From Pseudotabrizicola formosa (GTDB lineage: Bacteria > Pseudomonadota > Alphaproteobacteria > Rhodobacterales > Rhodobacteraceae): a stretch of DNA of 64,000 nucleotides. A program made the position numbers and the translations under genes. The notes under the pieces are model-generated. The model was not told the DNA's origin. It did not search any database and saw only the letters and a program-made list of their open reading frames with translations. The DNA lies in NCBI RefSeq assembly GCF_002900965.1, contig NZ_PJOM01000001.1, positions 1 through 64,000 of the forward strand, read 5' to 3'. Positions 34,843 to 43,542 of this stretch are shown in pieces (position 1 is the first letter of the stretch; each line of letters starts with the position of its first letter).

Positions 34843-35103
34843 TTAGAGATACCGGGCGATGGTCTTGAGGTCGGCGCGGTCTTCGGGGGAATGGTCGACA
34901 TCGAGGCAGTGATCCATGTGGTCATGGATCAGCGCGCGCTTGGCGTTGACCACGGCCTTTTCAACGGCGTGGAGTTGCTGGGCGATCTCAAGACAGGGCT
35001 TTTCTGCCTCGATCATCTCGATCACAGCGCGAAGGTGGCCATCGGCGCGTTTCAGCCGGGCGATCAGCGCGGGGTGGGTTGCATGTGCATGGGGCTTTAT
35101 CAT
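34843..35103 (-). CDS. CsoR/RcnR-family metal-sensing repressor (InrS-like)
   Basis: An 86-residue all-alpha CsoR/RcnR/FrmR-family repressor (RLKRADGHLRAVIEMIEAE, then KPCLEIAQQLHAVEKAV). Candidate metal ligands are His5 or His7 at the N terminus, Cys37, His62 and Cys66. A His-Cys-His-Cys set resembles the nickel sensor InrS, while RcnR uses His-Cys-His-His and CsoR lacks the N-terminal His. Metal binding would release DNA and allow expression of the exporter gene that follows at once. Residue numbers were counted by hand. Confidence 0.8.
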   Translation of the reverse strand: MIKPHAHATHPALIARLKRADGHLRAVIEMIEAEKPCLEIAQQLHAVEKAVVNAKRALIHDHMDHCLDVDHSPEDRADLKTIARYL

Positions 35104-35184
35104 AGAACGACGCTATCCTCCCCCGGGGGATAGAGCAAGGCGGAGCTTTGACGCCGCAACAATGACGGGCAGACAAGCTCGCTG

Positions 35185-35439
35185 ATGCAACGATTGTGGA
35201 GCAGCGGGCGGCAGATCATGGCGGTACTTTTGTGCCTGTCCCTGCTGGTCTGGTCGTTTCTGCCCACAGTCTCGCACGTGCCCAAGATTGCCGAGGTGCT
35301 GGCAGAGCATGCGCAGACCGTTGCAGAGCATGGGCATTCCCACGGATTGCAGGACGATCTGCTCTGGGCTTTGCACGGGCACAGCCATGATGCCGACACC
35401 CATGATCACAGCCCGGCCCGGGTCGAAATCAAGGTTTAA
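35185..35439 (+). CDS. Short His-rich secreted/membrane protein, C-terminally truncated
   Basis: An 84-residue protein with one hydrophobic N-terminal segment (IMAVLLCLSLLVWSFLP) and a His-rich part (EHAQTVAEHGHSHG, LHGHSHDADTHDHS). It resembles small proteins found next to metal-efflux genes. After HSPAR the sequence switches to VEIKV and a stop, then the same frame reads LAAEAEADNLLDEQ, part of a different gene (next entry). The C terminus therefore looks like the product of a deletion, and function is doubtful. Confidence 0.6.
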   Translation: MQRLWSSGRQIMAVLLCLSLLVWSFLPTVSHVPKIAEVLAEHAQTVAEHGHSHGLQDDLLWALHGHSHDADTHDHSPARVEIKV

Positions 35440-35737
35440 CTTGCCGCCGAGGCCGAGGCGGACAACCTGCTGGACGAACAGCGCGCGCAGGATCAGTCCT
35501 CAATTGTGCTTGATGCCGTGTTCGGACTGTTTGTGGGCACGGCCCACGCGCAGGATGCAACCGATGTTTGCCGTGACGAAGTGACCTTTGTCCTCGAACC
35601 GGGCGGCACCGCAGAAATCAAGATGACAATGGAAGCGGGACATATGGCCGAATACGAATGGACCGCCGCCAGGGGAAGGGTCAACTTTGACCTGCATGCC
35701 CATAGCGGCGGTGAGTCGATTGTTTACGAACGCGCTT
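35440..35737 (+). pseudogene. Internal fragment of a 'transmembrane anchor' protein of metal-efflux loci
   Basis: The frame after the stop at 35439 reads LAAEAEADNLLDEQRAQDQS, then FGLFVGTAHAQD, CRDEVTFVLEPGGTAEIKMT and GRVNFDLHAHSGGES. This follows a protein family of Rhodobacteraceae metal-efflux loci (annotated as transmembrane anchor protein) from its middle onward. Its membrane anchor is missing at the left, where it is joined to the His-rich gene, and its C terminus is missing at the right, where sequence unrelated to the family (CNHQCSAQ...) begins. It is a decayed gene piece. Confidence 0.65.
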
Positions 35738-35756
35738 GCAACCATCAGTGCTCTGC

Positions 35757-36674
35757 TCAGAAACGGTTGACGGGAATTTTCAGATAGCTCTGCCCGTCCG
35801 CTTCGGGTTCGGGCAGGCGGCCGCCGCGCAGGTTGATCTGCAGCGCGGCGAGGATGCGGTCGGGCAGTGGCAGAGTGGCGTCACGCGCGTTGCGCAGGCT
35901 GATCCAGTCCTCGCGCTTGGTGCCGTCCTTGACGTGGCGGTTGCGGCTGCGATGCTCGGCCACGGTCGCTTCCCAGTCCGGCTCGTCGCGGCTGTCCGTG
36001 CCATAGTCGTGGCCAACGAAAAGGCGCGTGTCCTCCGGCAGCGCCAGAATGGCCTCAATCGAGTCCCATAGCGCTTCAGGGGTGCCGCCGGGGAAATCGG
36101 CGCGCGAGGTGCCGACATCGGGCTGCATCAGCGTGTCATGCGTGAAAGCCGCGTCGCCGCAGACATAGGTAATCGAGCCGAGCGTGTGGCCCGGCGACAG
36201 CATCACCCGCACCTCCAGATCGCCGATGCGGCAGGTCTCGCCCTCGGCAAAGAGGTGGTCGAAATCGCGGGCCGGATCGAAGGCACCCGGCAGGTTGTAG
36301 AGCTTCGCCCAGATGTCGGCAATGTCGCGCGCCTTCTCGCCGATGGCGTTTGGCGCGCCGGTGCGCTCCTTGAGCAGGGCCGAGGCCATAACGTGATCGG
36401 CATGCGGGTGCGTGTCGAGAACCCATTCGACGCTCAGGCCGTTCTCGCGCACCAGGTCCAGCACCTGGTCCATGCTCTCGGTCGAAAAGCGGTAATGCTT
36501 CACGTCGAGGTTCCAAACCACGTCGATCAGCGCCGCCTTCTTTGTGGCCGGGTCTGCGCAAATATACTGGATCGAGCCGGTGTCAGGCTCGTAGATGCCC
36601 CAGACATCGGGGCTGCCCGCCCCGCGCGAAGGGGACTGCCGGACAACGCGTTGCTTGAGTTTTGAGGTGCTCAT
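35757..36674 (-). CDS. Metallo-beta-lactamase-fold hydrolase, persulfide-dioxygenase-like
   Basis: A 305-residue MBL-fold protein with metal motif THPHADHV near residue 87, SPGHTLGS near 159, HDTLMQPD near 178 and GHDYG near 223. The arrangement and the YICADPATKKAALIDVVW start resemble the ETHE1/Blh persulfide dioxygenases that oxidise sulfane sulfur, though glyoxalase-II-like activities cannot be excluded. It is transcribed alone, convergent with the broken metal-resistance genes. Confidence 0.75.
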   Translation of the reverse strand: MSTSKLKQRVVRQSPSRGAGSPDVWGIYEPDTGSIQYICADPATKKAALIDVVWNLDVKHYRFSTESMDQVLDLVRENGLSVEWVLDTHPHADHVMASALLKERTGAPNAIGEKARDIADIWAKLYNLPGAFDPARDFDHLFAEGETCRIGDLEVRVMLSPGHTLGSITYVCGDAAFTHDTLMQPDVGTSRADFPGGTPEALWDSIEAILALPEDTRLFVGHDYGTDSRDEPDWEATVAEHRSRNRHVKDGTKREDWISLRNARDATLPLPDRILAALQINLRGGRLPEPEADGQSYLKIPVNRF

Positions 36675-36757
36675 GTTGCTGCTCCTTGCTCTGCGAAAAA
36701 TGAGGTGCTTTTTCAGCCGGGACCGCAGTCACAGCCCTGCCAGCACCGCTGGTTATA

Positions 36758-36804
36758 ACCGCAGCCAGCTTAAAACTGCAGCCAGCTTAAAGCCGCAGCC
36801 AGCG
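36758..36804. repeat. 17-bp tandem repeat, 2.8 copies
   Basis: The unit ACCGCAGCCAGCTTAAA (36758-36774) is repeated with one change at 36775-36791 and partly at 36792-36804, in the gap between the MBL hydrolase gene and the GlcD-type gene. Confidence 0.8.
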
Positions 36805-36859
36805 CGCGACCTGACGACCGCGCCAGCCCGCAGTTCAGGTCAGGGAGCATTCACCCGGC

Positions 36860-38278
36860 CTACAACCCGTCAGCAAGGTCGAAAATCCTGTGTCGGTTGA
36901 GTATCAACCGCGGGTCCAGCGTGGTTTTGAGCAAGCGCATCGTATCGATTTCCGCCGGGCTGCGGGACAGATGCAGCCAGGGCTTCTTGTCAACGCCGAT
37001 CCCATGCTCTGCCGAGACAGAACCGCCAAAGGCTGCGACCATCGTGAGCAGTTGTGATAGGGCAGGCTCTTTCCGGACCGTCTGAAACACGTAGTGCAGG
37101 TTGCCGTCGCCCATATGGCCAAAAGCCAGGAAAACGCTGTCCGGATCGATGGCGCGAAGGGCAGTCTGGCTTTCGCGCAGAAAATCAGGCACCCGGCCCA
37201 CCGGAACGCTGATGTCACCGTTGGCGACGTTTGGAAGCGTCCGCACGAAATCGGCGCAGCCGTCGCGCAGGTCCCACAACGCCTGAAACTCACGTCGGGA
37301 TTGCGACACCACGGCGTCGAGAATGCAATTGTCTTCGATTGCTGCCATCAGGGTGGTTTCAAACACCTCCTGAGCTGTCAGGGCCAGTGGCCCGGCCTGA
37401 ATTTCAGCCAGGACATAGACCTGTGCCTTTGTGCCAAGCGGCGGGGAGATCTGCAAGTGGCGGCACACTCCGTGGTAAACTTCGGGCAGCATGATCTCGA
37501 ACGCCGAAAGCGCTCCGCCCATGGCGCTGCGCAGCCGCGAGAGCAGGTCAAGCGCAGCGTCTGCCGAGGGCAGTGCCAGCAAGGAGTTGGCCTCGGTCAC
37601 CGGGGCGGGATGCAGGCGCAGCCGTGCCCGCGTCACAACGCCCAACACGCCTTCGCTGCCGATGAACAGCTGGCCAAGATCCGGACCGGTGTTGTCTTTC
37701 TCGACCTGTTTCATCGAGGTCAGCACAGTGCCGTCCGCCAGCACCGCTTCGAGCCCCGCTACCTGTGCCCGGAACATGCCGTAGCGCATGACCCGGATAC
37801 CGCCTGCGTTGGTGGCGATGTTGCCGCCGATGGTCGCGCTGCCACGCGCCCCGATATCCACCCCGAACATCAGGCCAACATCATTGGCGGCCTCTTGCAC
37901 CCGTTGCAGCGCGACGCCGGCCTGCGCCTCGATGCTGGCACTGTCTGTGTCGATCTGACCGAGAGCGTTCAGGCGCTCCAACGACAGCACCGCCTCTCCT
38001 GGCAGGATGCGATGCCCGCCCGACAGCCCGGTGCGCCCGCCGTGAACCACAACCGGCTGGCGGAAGGCGTGGCAAGCGGCCAGCCCCGCCGACACATCAG
38101 CCGTTGAGGATGGACGCAGCACGAACAGCGGCCGGGCCGAATAGCGATCGCGCCGGTCTTCCTGATACTGCGGGCCGATGTCAGTACCGGTCAGCACGGT
38201 GCCGGGCGGCAGGGTGGAGAAAAGCCGGTCCAGAAGGGCGGCGTCAGCTGCAGGCAGCGTGTCCCTGACGTCAGTCAT
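36860..38278 (-). CDS. FAD-linked oxidase (GlcD/D-lactate dehydrogenase type)
   Basis: A 472-residue flavoprotein with an N-terminal PCMH-type FAD domain (VHGGRTGLSGGHRILPGEAV near residue 78; GSATIGGNIATNAGG near 145) and the FAD-oxidase C-terminal domain ending in SAEHGIGVDKKPWL near 430. Members oxidise D-2-hydroxyacids such as glycolate, D-lactate or D-2-hydroxyglutarate. No GlcE/GlcF partners are adjacent, so a single-subunit D-lactate or D-2-hydroxyglutarate dehydrogenase is more likely than glycolate oxidase. Confidence 0.85.
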   Translation of the reverse strand: MTDVRDTLPAADAALLDRLFSTLPPGTVLTGTDIGPQYQEDRRDRYSARPLFVLRPSSTADVSAGLAACHAFRQPVVVHGGRTGLSGGHRILPGEAVLSLERLNALGQIDTDSASIEAQAGVALQRVQEAANDVGLMFGVDIGARGSATIGGNIATNAGGIRVMRYGMFRAQVAGLEAVLADGTVLTSMKQVEKDNTGPDLGQLFIGSEGVLGVVTRARLRLHPAPVTEANSLLALPSADAALDLLSRLRSAMGGALSAFEIMLPEVYHGVCRHLQISPPLGTKAQVYVLAEIQAGPLALTAQEVFETTLMAAIEDNCILDAVVSQSRREFQALWDLRDGCADFVRTLPNVANGDISVPVGRVPDFLRESQTALRAIDPDSVFLAFGHMGDGNLHYVFQTVRKEPALSQLLTMVAAFGGSVSAEHGIGVDKKPWLHLSRSPAEIDTMRLLKTTLDPRLILNRHRIFDLADGL

Positions 38279-38547
38279 GATCGTGATCTTCCTCGCTCCA
38301 GACTGGCAGCAACGCTACCTTCATTCCTATATTTGTCAAACCTTTTAGGGTTAAGGCTCCGCTGCTGCCGGTTTGGTTGGATGGACGCCTGCCGAACGGT
38401 GGCAAGACCGGCTGACCGATAGATCCCGGGCACGGACGGTCGTTGATCACGCGGGCAAGCCAAAGGCCGAATACTGCCTGACCAAAGCCGATCTGCCAGT
38501 TCATGAGGTGCGGGTCGGCCTGGCCGGTTCGGCGGCCCATCTCAGCC

Positions 38548-38564
38548 CCGGGCTGATAGCCCGG
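38548..38564 (-). terminator. Hairpin after the large minus-strand operon
   Basis: CCGGGCT and AGCCCGG form a perfect 7-bp stem with a 3-base loop, 10 bp past the acyl-CoA ligase stop; a smaller stem overlaps the stop. No T-run. The rest of the 294-bp gap 38279-38572 shows no gene. Confidence 0.4.
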
Positions 38565-38572
38565 AGCCTGCA

Positions 38573-40234
38573 TCAGGCCTTGGCAACCTCGGTCGCCACG
38601 CCGCGCAGCACATATTTCTGGATCTTCCCGGTCGATGTTTTGGGCAGATCTGTGAACACCACGCGGTCAGGGCATTTGTAGGCTGCCATCGTCGTGCGGC
38701 AATGGGCGATGATGGCGGCCTCTGTGGCGGTCTGGCCGGAGCGCAGTTCCACAAAGGCGCAGGGCCGTTCGCCCCATTTCGGATCGGGCATCGCTACCAC
38801 AGCGCAGAGCGCCACGGCCGGATGGCGATACAGCGCATCCTCCACCTCGATTGACGAGATATTCTCGCCTCCGGAAATGATGATGTCCTTGGAGCGGTCT
38901 TTCAGCTGGACATAGCCATCGGCATGCATGACCCCCAGATCACCGGAATGGAACCAGCCACCGGCAAAAGCCTCTTCCGTGGCCTTGGGGTTCTTGAGAT
39001 AACCCTTCATCACCAGATTGCCGCGAAACATCACCTCGCCCAAGGTCTCGCCATCTGCCGGAACCGGCTGCATCGTTTCCGGGTCCAGCACGGCCAGATC
39101 AGACAGCGAGAGATAGCGGATGCCCTGCCGCGCCTTGCGTATGGCCTGTTCGGCAGGGGGCAGGGCATCCCAGGCGCTGTGCCATTCATTGGCGACGGTC
39201 GGGCCGTAGGTTTCGGTCAGGCCGTAAAGATGGTTGACATGAAAGCCTTGTTCTTTCATCGCCTGCAGCACCGCCTCGGGCGGTGGCGCGGCGGCGGTGT
39301 TGAAGGTCACCCGGTGTGGCAGATCACGGCGCGCGGATGCGGGGGCATTCAGCAGGGTCGACATAACGATCGGCGCGCCGCACAGATGGGTAACGCCATG
39401 ATCTGCGATGGCCGCATAAATCGCCTCGGCCCGAACCCAGCGCAGACAGACATGGGTTCCGGCCTGCACGGCGATGGACCAGCTGAAGCTCCACCCGTTG
39501 CAGTGAAACATCGGCAATGTCCACAGATAGACCGGATGTTTGCCAAGCTCGCCATGGATGGTGTTGTTCAGCGCCATCAGTGCCGCGCCGCGATGGTGAC
39601 ACACCACGCCCTTGGGATTTCCGGTGGTGCCCGAGGTGTAGTTCAGGGCGATGGCATCCCATTCATCCTGGGGGGCGGCCGCGGCAAAATCCGGGTCGCC
39701 GCTTGCCAGAAACCCGGCATAATCCAGCGTTCCGATGGCAGGGCCTTTGGGATATGGCGCATCATCGGGGTATTCGTTGTCATCAAAGTCAATGATCAGG
39801 GGCCGGACCTTTGCCATGCCAAGTGCCTGCGACACCACCGCCGAAAACTCGCGGTCTACGATCAGCACCTTGGTTTCGGCATGGTCAAGCTGAAAGGCGA
39901 TGGTGGCGGCATCAGACCGTGTATTGAGCGAATGGAGCACTGCGCCATTGGCCATCGGCACGCCATAATGCGCCTGCACCATCGGCGGTGTGTTTGACAA
40001 CATCACTGTCACCGTGTCTCCCCGCCCGACACCCTGCGCGACAAGGGCCGAGGCCAGACGGCGGCAATCCTGCCACAAGGCGGCATAGCTGATGCGAAGA
40101 CGCCCGTGGATCACCGCCGGGTGGTCGGGATAGGTGCGGGCCGACCGCTCCAGATAGGACACAGGCGTCATCGGCTGGTGGTTCGCCGCGCGGCGGCCAA
40201 GCCCGTCATCATATTTGTTCAAGGCGCTCTCCAT
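38573..40234 (-). CDS. AMP-forming acyl-CoA synthetase
   Basis: A 553-residue acyl-adenylate-forming ligase. The P-loop motif LNYTSGTTGNPKGVV lies near residue 185, YGLTETYGP near 310, HSGDLGVMHADGY near 430 and the hinge/catalytic part KDRSKDIIISGGENIS near 450. It makes an acyl-CoA from a carboxylic acid. Of the family it looks like the medium-chain/3-methylmercaptopropionate-CoA-ligase (DmdB-like) group rather than acetyl-CoA synthetase. It is the last gene of the eleven-gene operon, 14 bp after the rhodanese gene. The ATG at 40234 is preferred; the longer frame runs into that gene. Confidence 0.8.
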   Translation of the reverse strand: MESALNKYDDGLGRRAANHQPMTPVSYLERSARTYPDHPAVIHGRLRISYAALWQDCRRLASALVAQGVGRGDTVTVMLSNTPPMVQAHYGVPMANGAVLHSLNTRSDAATIAFQLDHAETKVLIVDREFSAVVSQALGMAKVRPLIIDFDDNEYPDDAPYPKGPAIGTLDYAGFLASGDPDFAAAAPQDEWDAIALNYTSGTTGNPKGVVCHHRGAALMALNNTIHGELGKHPVYLWTLPMFHCNGWSFSWSIAVQAGTHVCLRWVRAEAIYAAIADHGVTHLCGAPIVMSTLLNAPASARRDLPHRVTFNTAAAPPPEAVLQAMKEQGFHVNHLYGLTETYGPTVANEWHSAWDALPPAEQAIRKARQGIRYLSLSDLAVLDPETMQPVPADGETLGEVMFRGNLVMKGYLKNPKATEEAFAGGWFHSGDLGVMHADGYVQLKDRSKDIIISGGENISSIEVEDALYRHPAVALCAVVAMPDPKWGERPCAFVELRSGQTATEAAIIAHCRTTMAAYKCPDRVVFTDLPKTSTGKIQKYVLRGVATEVAKA

Positions 40235-40248
40235 CCTGGTTCCGCCGG

Positions 40249-40641
40249 TCACCCGTGCTTTGCCCGCTCGGCCACCGGCCTGCCCGCGGCTTTCCAATCC
40301 CCAAACCCCCCGCGCAGGGATCGCGCGTTCAGCCCCATCTCTTGCGCCAGCTGCGCCGCCAGCAAGGACCGCCAGCCAGAGGCGCAATAGAAAACGAAGG
40401 TTTTCGGCTCTGCAAAACGGGGCTTGTGATAGGGGCTTTCCGGATCGATCCAGAATTCCAGCATCCCGCGCGGCGCGTGAAACGCCCCCGGGATCATGCC
40501 CTCGCGCTCCAGTTCGCGGGGGTCGCGGATATCGACGAAAACAATGCTGTCATCGTCCAGCCGGTCGGCCATGGCATCGCCCTCAACCGATTGCACCACG
40601 GCCTCGGCTTCGGCCAGCATCTGTTTGTACCCTTTGGCCAT
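40249..40641 (-). CDS. Rhodanese-domain protein
   Basis: A 130-residue single rhodanese domain with DIRDPRELEREGMIPGA near residue 37 and the active-site loop VFYCASGWRS with its cysteine near residue 85, preserved as in active sulfurtransferases. It would move sulfane sulfur, for example onto cyanide or a protein acceptor. It is 2 bp from the AhpD-like gene in the operon, and the neighbouring molybdoenzyme makes a redox/sulfur link plausible. Confidence 0.85.
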   Translation of the reverse strand: MAKGYKQMLAEAEAVVQSVEGDAMADRLDDDSIVFVDIRDPRELEREGMIPGAFHAPRGMLEFWIDPESPYHKPRFAEPKTFVFYCASGWRSLLAAQLAQEMGLNARSLRGGFGDWKAAGRPVAERAKHG

Positions 40642-40643
40642 GA

Positions 40644-41213
40644 TCAGCGCCCCAATGCGTAGAACTCGTCATTTGGCCGCATGCTGGTGACATTTGCCAG
40701 CCGGTTGGACATGCCGAAAAACGCCGAGATCGCGGCGATGTCCCAGATGTCATCCTCGGTAAAGCCGTGGGATTTCAGCAGCTCCATGTCAGCCTCGTCC
40801 ACCTCATAGGCGCGGGCCGAAACCTTCATGCCAAAGTCGATCATCGCCATCTGGCGCGGCGTGATATCAGCCTTGCGGTAATTGACCGCGACCTGATCGG
40901 CGATCAGTGGGTTTTTGGCCCGGATGCGCAGGATGGCCCCATGCGCGACCACGCAATACTGGCACTGATTGGCGTTGGACGTGGCCACCACAATCATCTC
41001 TCGCTCGGCCTTGGTCAGATTGCCGGGCTTGTCCATCAGCGCATCGTGATAGGCAAAAAATGCCCGGAACTCATCGGGCCGGTGCGCAAGGGTCAGGAAC
41101 ACATTGGGCACAAAGCCCGATTTTTCCTGCACGGCCAGAATGCGGCTGCGGATATCTTCGGGAATGTCGTCCAGCGCGGGAACGGCAAAGCGGCTGATGG
41201 CATGGTCGGTCAT
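40644..41213 (-). CDS. AhpD-like (carboxymuconolactone decarboxylase family) protein
   Basis: A 189-residue peroxidase-related protein of the AhpD/CMD fold. The motif ANQCQYCVVAHG carries the CxxC pair and the histidine of AhpD-type disulfide reductases, about residue 90. Such proteins reduce peroxides or protect partner enzymes. The ATG at 41213 follows GGAGGAGACC; the longer frame overlaps the molybdoenzyme gene. It stands between the BisC-like and rhodanese genes. Confidence 0.82.
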   Translation of the reverse strand: MTDHAISRFAVPALDDIPEDIRSRILAVQEKSGFVPNVFLTLAHRPDEFRAFFAYHDALMDKPGNLTKAEREMIVVATSNANQCQYCVVAHGAILRIRAKNPLIADQVAVNYRKADITPRQMAMIDFGMKVSARAYEVDEADMELLKSHGFTEDDIWDIAAISAFFGMSNRLANVTSMRPNDEFYALGR

Positions 41214-41229
41214 GGATGAGGTCTCCTCC

Positions 41230-43530
41230 TCAGACGGGTACGATTTCGGTAAGCTGCGCGGTGTAGGTGTCGATGGCATCCGGTGCGGTGCCATGGGGTT
41301 CGATGCGGATCAGGCAGGTATGGGCCGAACAGCCCTGACCAAAGGCAGAGGTGCCGATATCAAGGGTCAGCACATTGGGGTTGCCCGACAGGTCCAGCCC
41401 GCTGTTCCCCGATGGCGTGAACCACGCCCCGGTTGGCAACACGGCAACGCCGCGCGCCACCGCGTCGGTCAGGCAGGCGGTGGCAAGGCAGGCACCGCGC
41501 GCATTCCACAACCGCACCGTGGCACCATCTGCGATGCTGCGCGTGGCCGCATCGACGGGGTTCAGGCGCACCTGCTCGCGCCCCGACCGCTTGTCGGCGC
41601 GGCTGCTTGGCGCGGTTTCCAGCTGGCTGTGCAAGCGGCCATTGGGCTGGTGCGAGATCAGATGCAGCTCTCCTTCGGCAGCCCCGCCCAGCCATTCCGC
41701 CGGCGCAATCCAGGACGGGTGGGACCCGCAATCGGCATAGCCAAGGCGGGCCAGCGTCTCGCTGCCCAGCACGATCCGGCCCGTCTCGGTGTTCAGCGGA
41801 TGCGCCGCGGGGTCATCGCGGTACTCGGCCAGATAGGTGTGATTGCGTTCCACCGGACAGGCGGCATAGCCCTGCGCCCAGAAGGTATCAAAGTCTGGCA
41901 TATCGAACGCTAACTGCCGCGCCGCATGGTCGCGGCTTTCATTGTAGAGATGTCGCACCCAGCCCATCTCATCCCGGCCTTCGCTGAAGGCGTCGGATAC
42001 GCCCAGCTTTCCTGCAATCGCTAGAAAAATATCGAAATCAGACCGCGCCTCGCCCAAGGGTTCAATGGCTTTGCCCATGGCCAGGATGAAGTCGGAGCGT
42101 TTGTTGCCCGCCAGATCGTTGCGTTCCAGCGACGTGGTCGCAGGCAGCACGATATCGGCGCGTCTGGCGGTGGCGGTGAACATCGGGTCTTGCACGATGA
42201 TCGTCTCGGGCCGGGTCCAGGCTTCTGACAGCCGGTTCAGATCCTGATGATGGTGGAAGGGATTGCCGCCTGCCCAATAGACAAGCCGGGTGTCGGGATA
42301 GGTCCGGTCCTGCCCTTCATAGGTGTAAGAACCGCCGGGGTTCAGCAGCATGTCGCTGATCCGCGCCACGGGGATAAAGCTGTTGATCGGTCGCAGGCCT
42401 TGCGACATCGCAGGGGATTTTCCGGTGACAAACGGCGCGCCGACGCCGCCAAGAGAACCATAGCCAAAGCCCATCCCGCCGCCGGGCAGGCCGATCTGCC
42501 CGGCCACGGCGGCCAGCCCGATGGCGGCCCAGAACGGTTGTTCGCCATGATGCGCGCGTTGCAGCGCCCAACTTGCGGTGATCATGCTGCGCGTGTCCAC
42601 CAGCCGCCGCGCCAGTCCGCGGATGGCCTCTGCATCAAGCCCGGTGATCCTTGCGGCCCAGTCCGCCGTCTTCGGCGCTCCGTCCGACGCGCCGCGCAGA
42701 TAGGCCAGAAACCGGTCTGATCCGCTGGTGCAGCGGTCCAGGAAATCCGCGTCATGGCGACCGGCCAGAACAATTTCACCCGCAAGACCCAGCATCAGGG
42801 CCGTGTCGGTGTTGGGGCGGATCGGCCACCACTCCGCCCTGACCCAATCGGGCAGATCCTCACGGAAAGGCGAGACAAGGATGACCCGGATGCCCCGCGC
42901 CGCAATGGCGCGCAGATAACCGACCAGATGGTGCGCGCCGATCCCGCCGGCTTCGCTTTGCGCGGTGCGGGGGCTCATCGCGCCAAAGATCACCAGCGTC
43001 TCGCTGTGGGCGGCGATGGTGTCCAAGGTGTTGGACTGGCCACCACAGGCACGCTCATCGCCCAGCGTATGGCGCAGGATCACCGGTCCCGCCGCGATGG
43101 AATAGGTATCGACATGGCCGGTATAGCCGCCCGCGAAATTCAGCATCCGTTTCAACAGGGTGGGGGCGTGGTGAAAGCGGCCGCAACTCGTCCAGCCATA
43201 GCTGCCGGCAAAGATTGACTCATTGCCATGATCGCGCGCCACGCGCCGGATCTCGCCCGCAACCAGATCGGTCGCCTCGTCCCAGCTGACGGGCACAAAG
43301 CGCTCGCGCCCCCGGCCGCGCCGGTCACTTTGCGCGCCCTTGGCCAGCCAGCCCTCGCGCACCATGGGGCGCAGGATGCGGCGTTCGGGGTTGGCCCATT
43401 CGGTAACCGACTGGATAACAGGTGACGGCGCGGGGTCGTGGACGAAGGGCTCCACCCCCACGATCCGGCCATCCTCGACCAGCAAGGTATAGGCTCCCCA
43501 ATGGCTGCAATGCGGAACACGGCGGATCAT
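41230..43530 (-). CDS. Molybdopterin oxidoreductase, BisC/TMAO-reductase class
   Basis: A 766-residue molybdoenzyme of the DMSO-reductase family. SYGWTSCGRFHHA near residue 110 and TYSIAAGPVI near 142 match the pterin and molybdenum region of Rhodobacter DMSO reductase, in which the serine of the second motif binds molybdenum. It lacks a twin-arginine signal peptide and an N-terminal iron-sulfur site, like cytoplasmic BisC, which reduces biotin or methionine sulfoxide. It may reduce an S-oxide or N-oxide in the pathway of this operon; substrate unknown. Confidence 0.85.
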   Translation of the reverse strand: MIRRVPHCSHWGAYTLLVEDGRIVGVEPFVHDPAPSPVIQSVTEWANPERRILRPMVREGWLAKGAQSDRRGRGRERFVPVSWDEATDLVAGEIRRVARDHGNESIFAGSYGWTSCGRFHHAPTLLKRMLNFAGGYTGHVDTYSIAAGPVILRHTLGDERACGGQSNTLDTIAAHSETLVIFGAMSPRTAQSEAGGIGAHHLVGYLRAIAARGIRVILVSPFREDLPDWVRAEWWPIRPNTDTALMLGLAGEIVLAGRHDADFLDRCTSGSDRFLAYLRGASDGAPKTADWAARITGLDAEAIRGLARRLVDTRSMITASWALQRAHHGEQPFWAAIGLAAVAGQIGLPGGGMGFGYGSLGGVGAPFVTGKSPAMSQGLRPINSFIPVARISDMLLNPGGSYTYEGQDRTYPDTRLVYWAGGNPFHHHQDLNRLSEAWTRPETIIVQDPMFTATARRADIVLPATTSLERNDLAGNKRSDFILAMGKAIEPLGEARSDFDIFLAIAGKLGVSDAFSEGRDEMGWVRHLYNESRDHAARQLAFDMPDFDTFWAQGYAACPVERNHTYLAEYRDDPAAHPLNTETGRIVLGSETLARLGYADCGSHPSWIAPAEWLGGAAEGELHLISHQPNGRLHSQLETAPSSRADKRSGREQVRLNPVDAATRSIADGATVRLWNARGACLATACLTDAVARGVAVLPTGAWFTPSGNSGLDLSGNPNVLTLDIGTSAFGQGCSAHTCLIRIEPHGTAPDAIDTYTAQLTEIVPV

Positions 43531-43542
43531 GCGGGCATCTCC

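Noticed and set aside
36758-36804. CRISPR-like repeat array
   Set aside because: The 17-bp units are directly adjacent with no spacers and there are no cas genes; it is a plain tandem repeat.
38373-38681. Possible 102-residue plus-strand gene
   Set aside because: It overlaps the acyl-CoA ligase gene on the other strand, resembles no family and lacks a ribosome-binding site; open by chance in GC-rich DNA.
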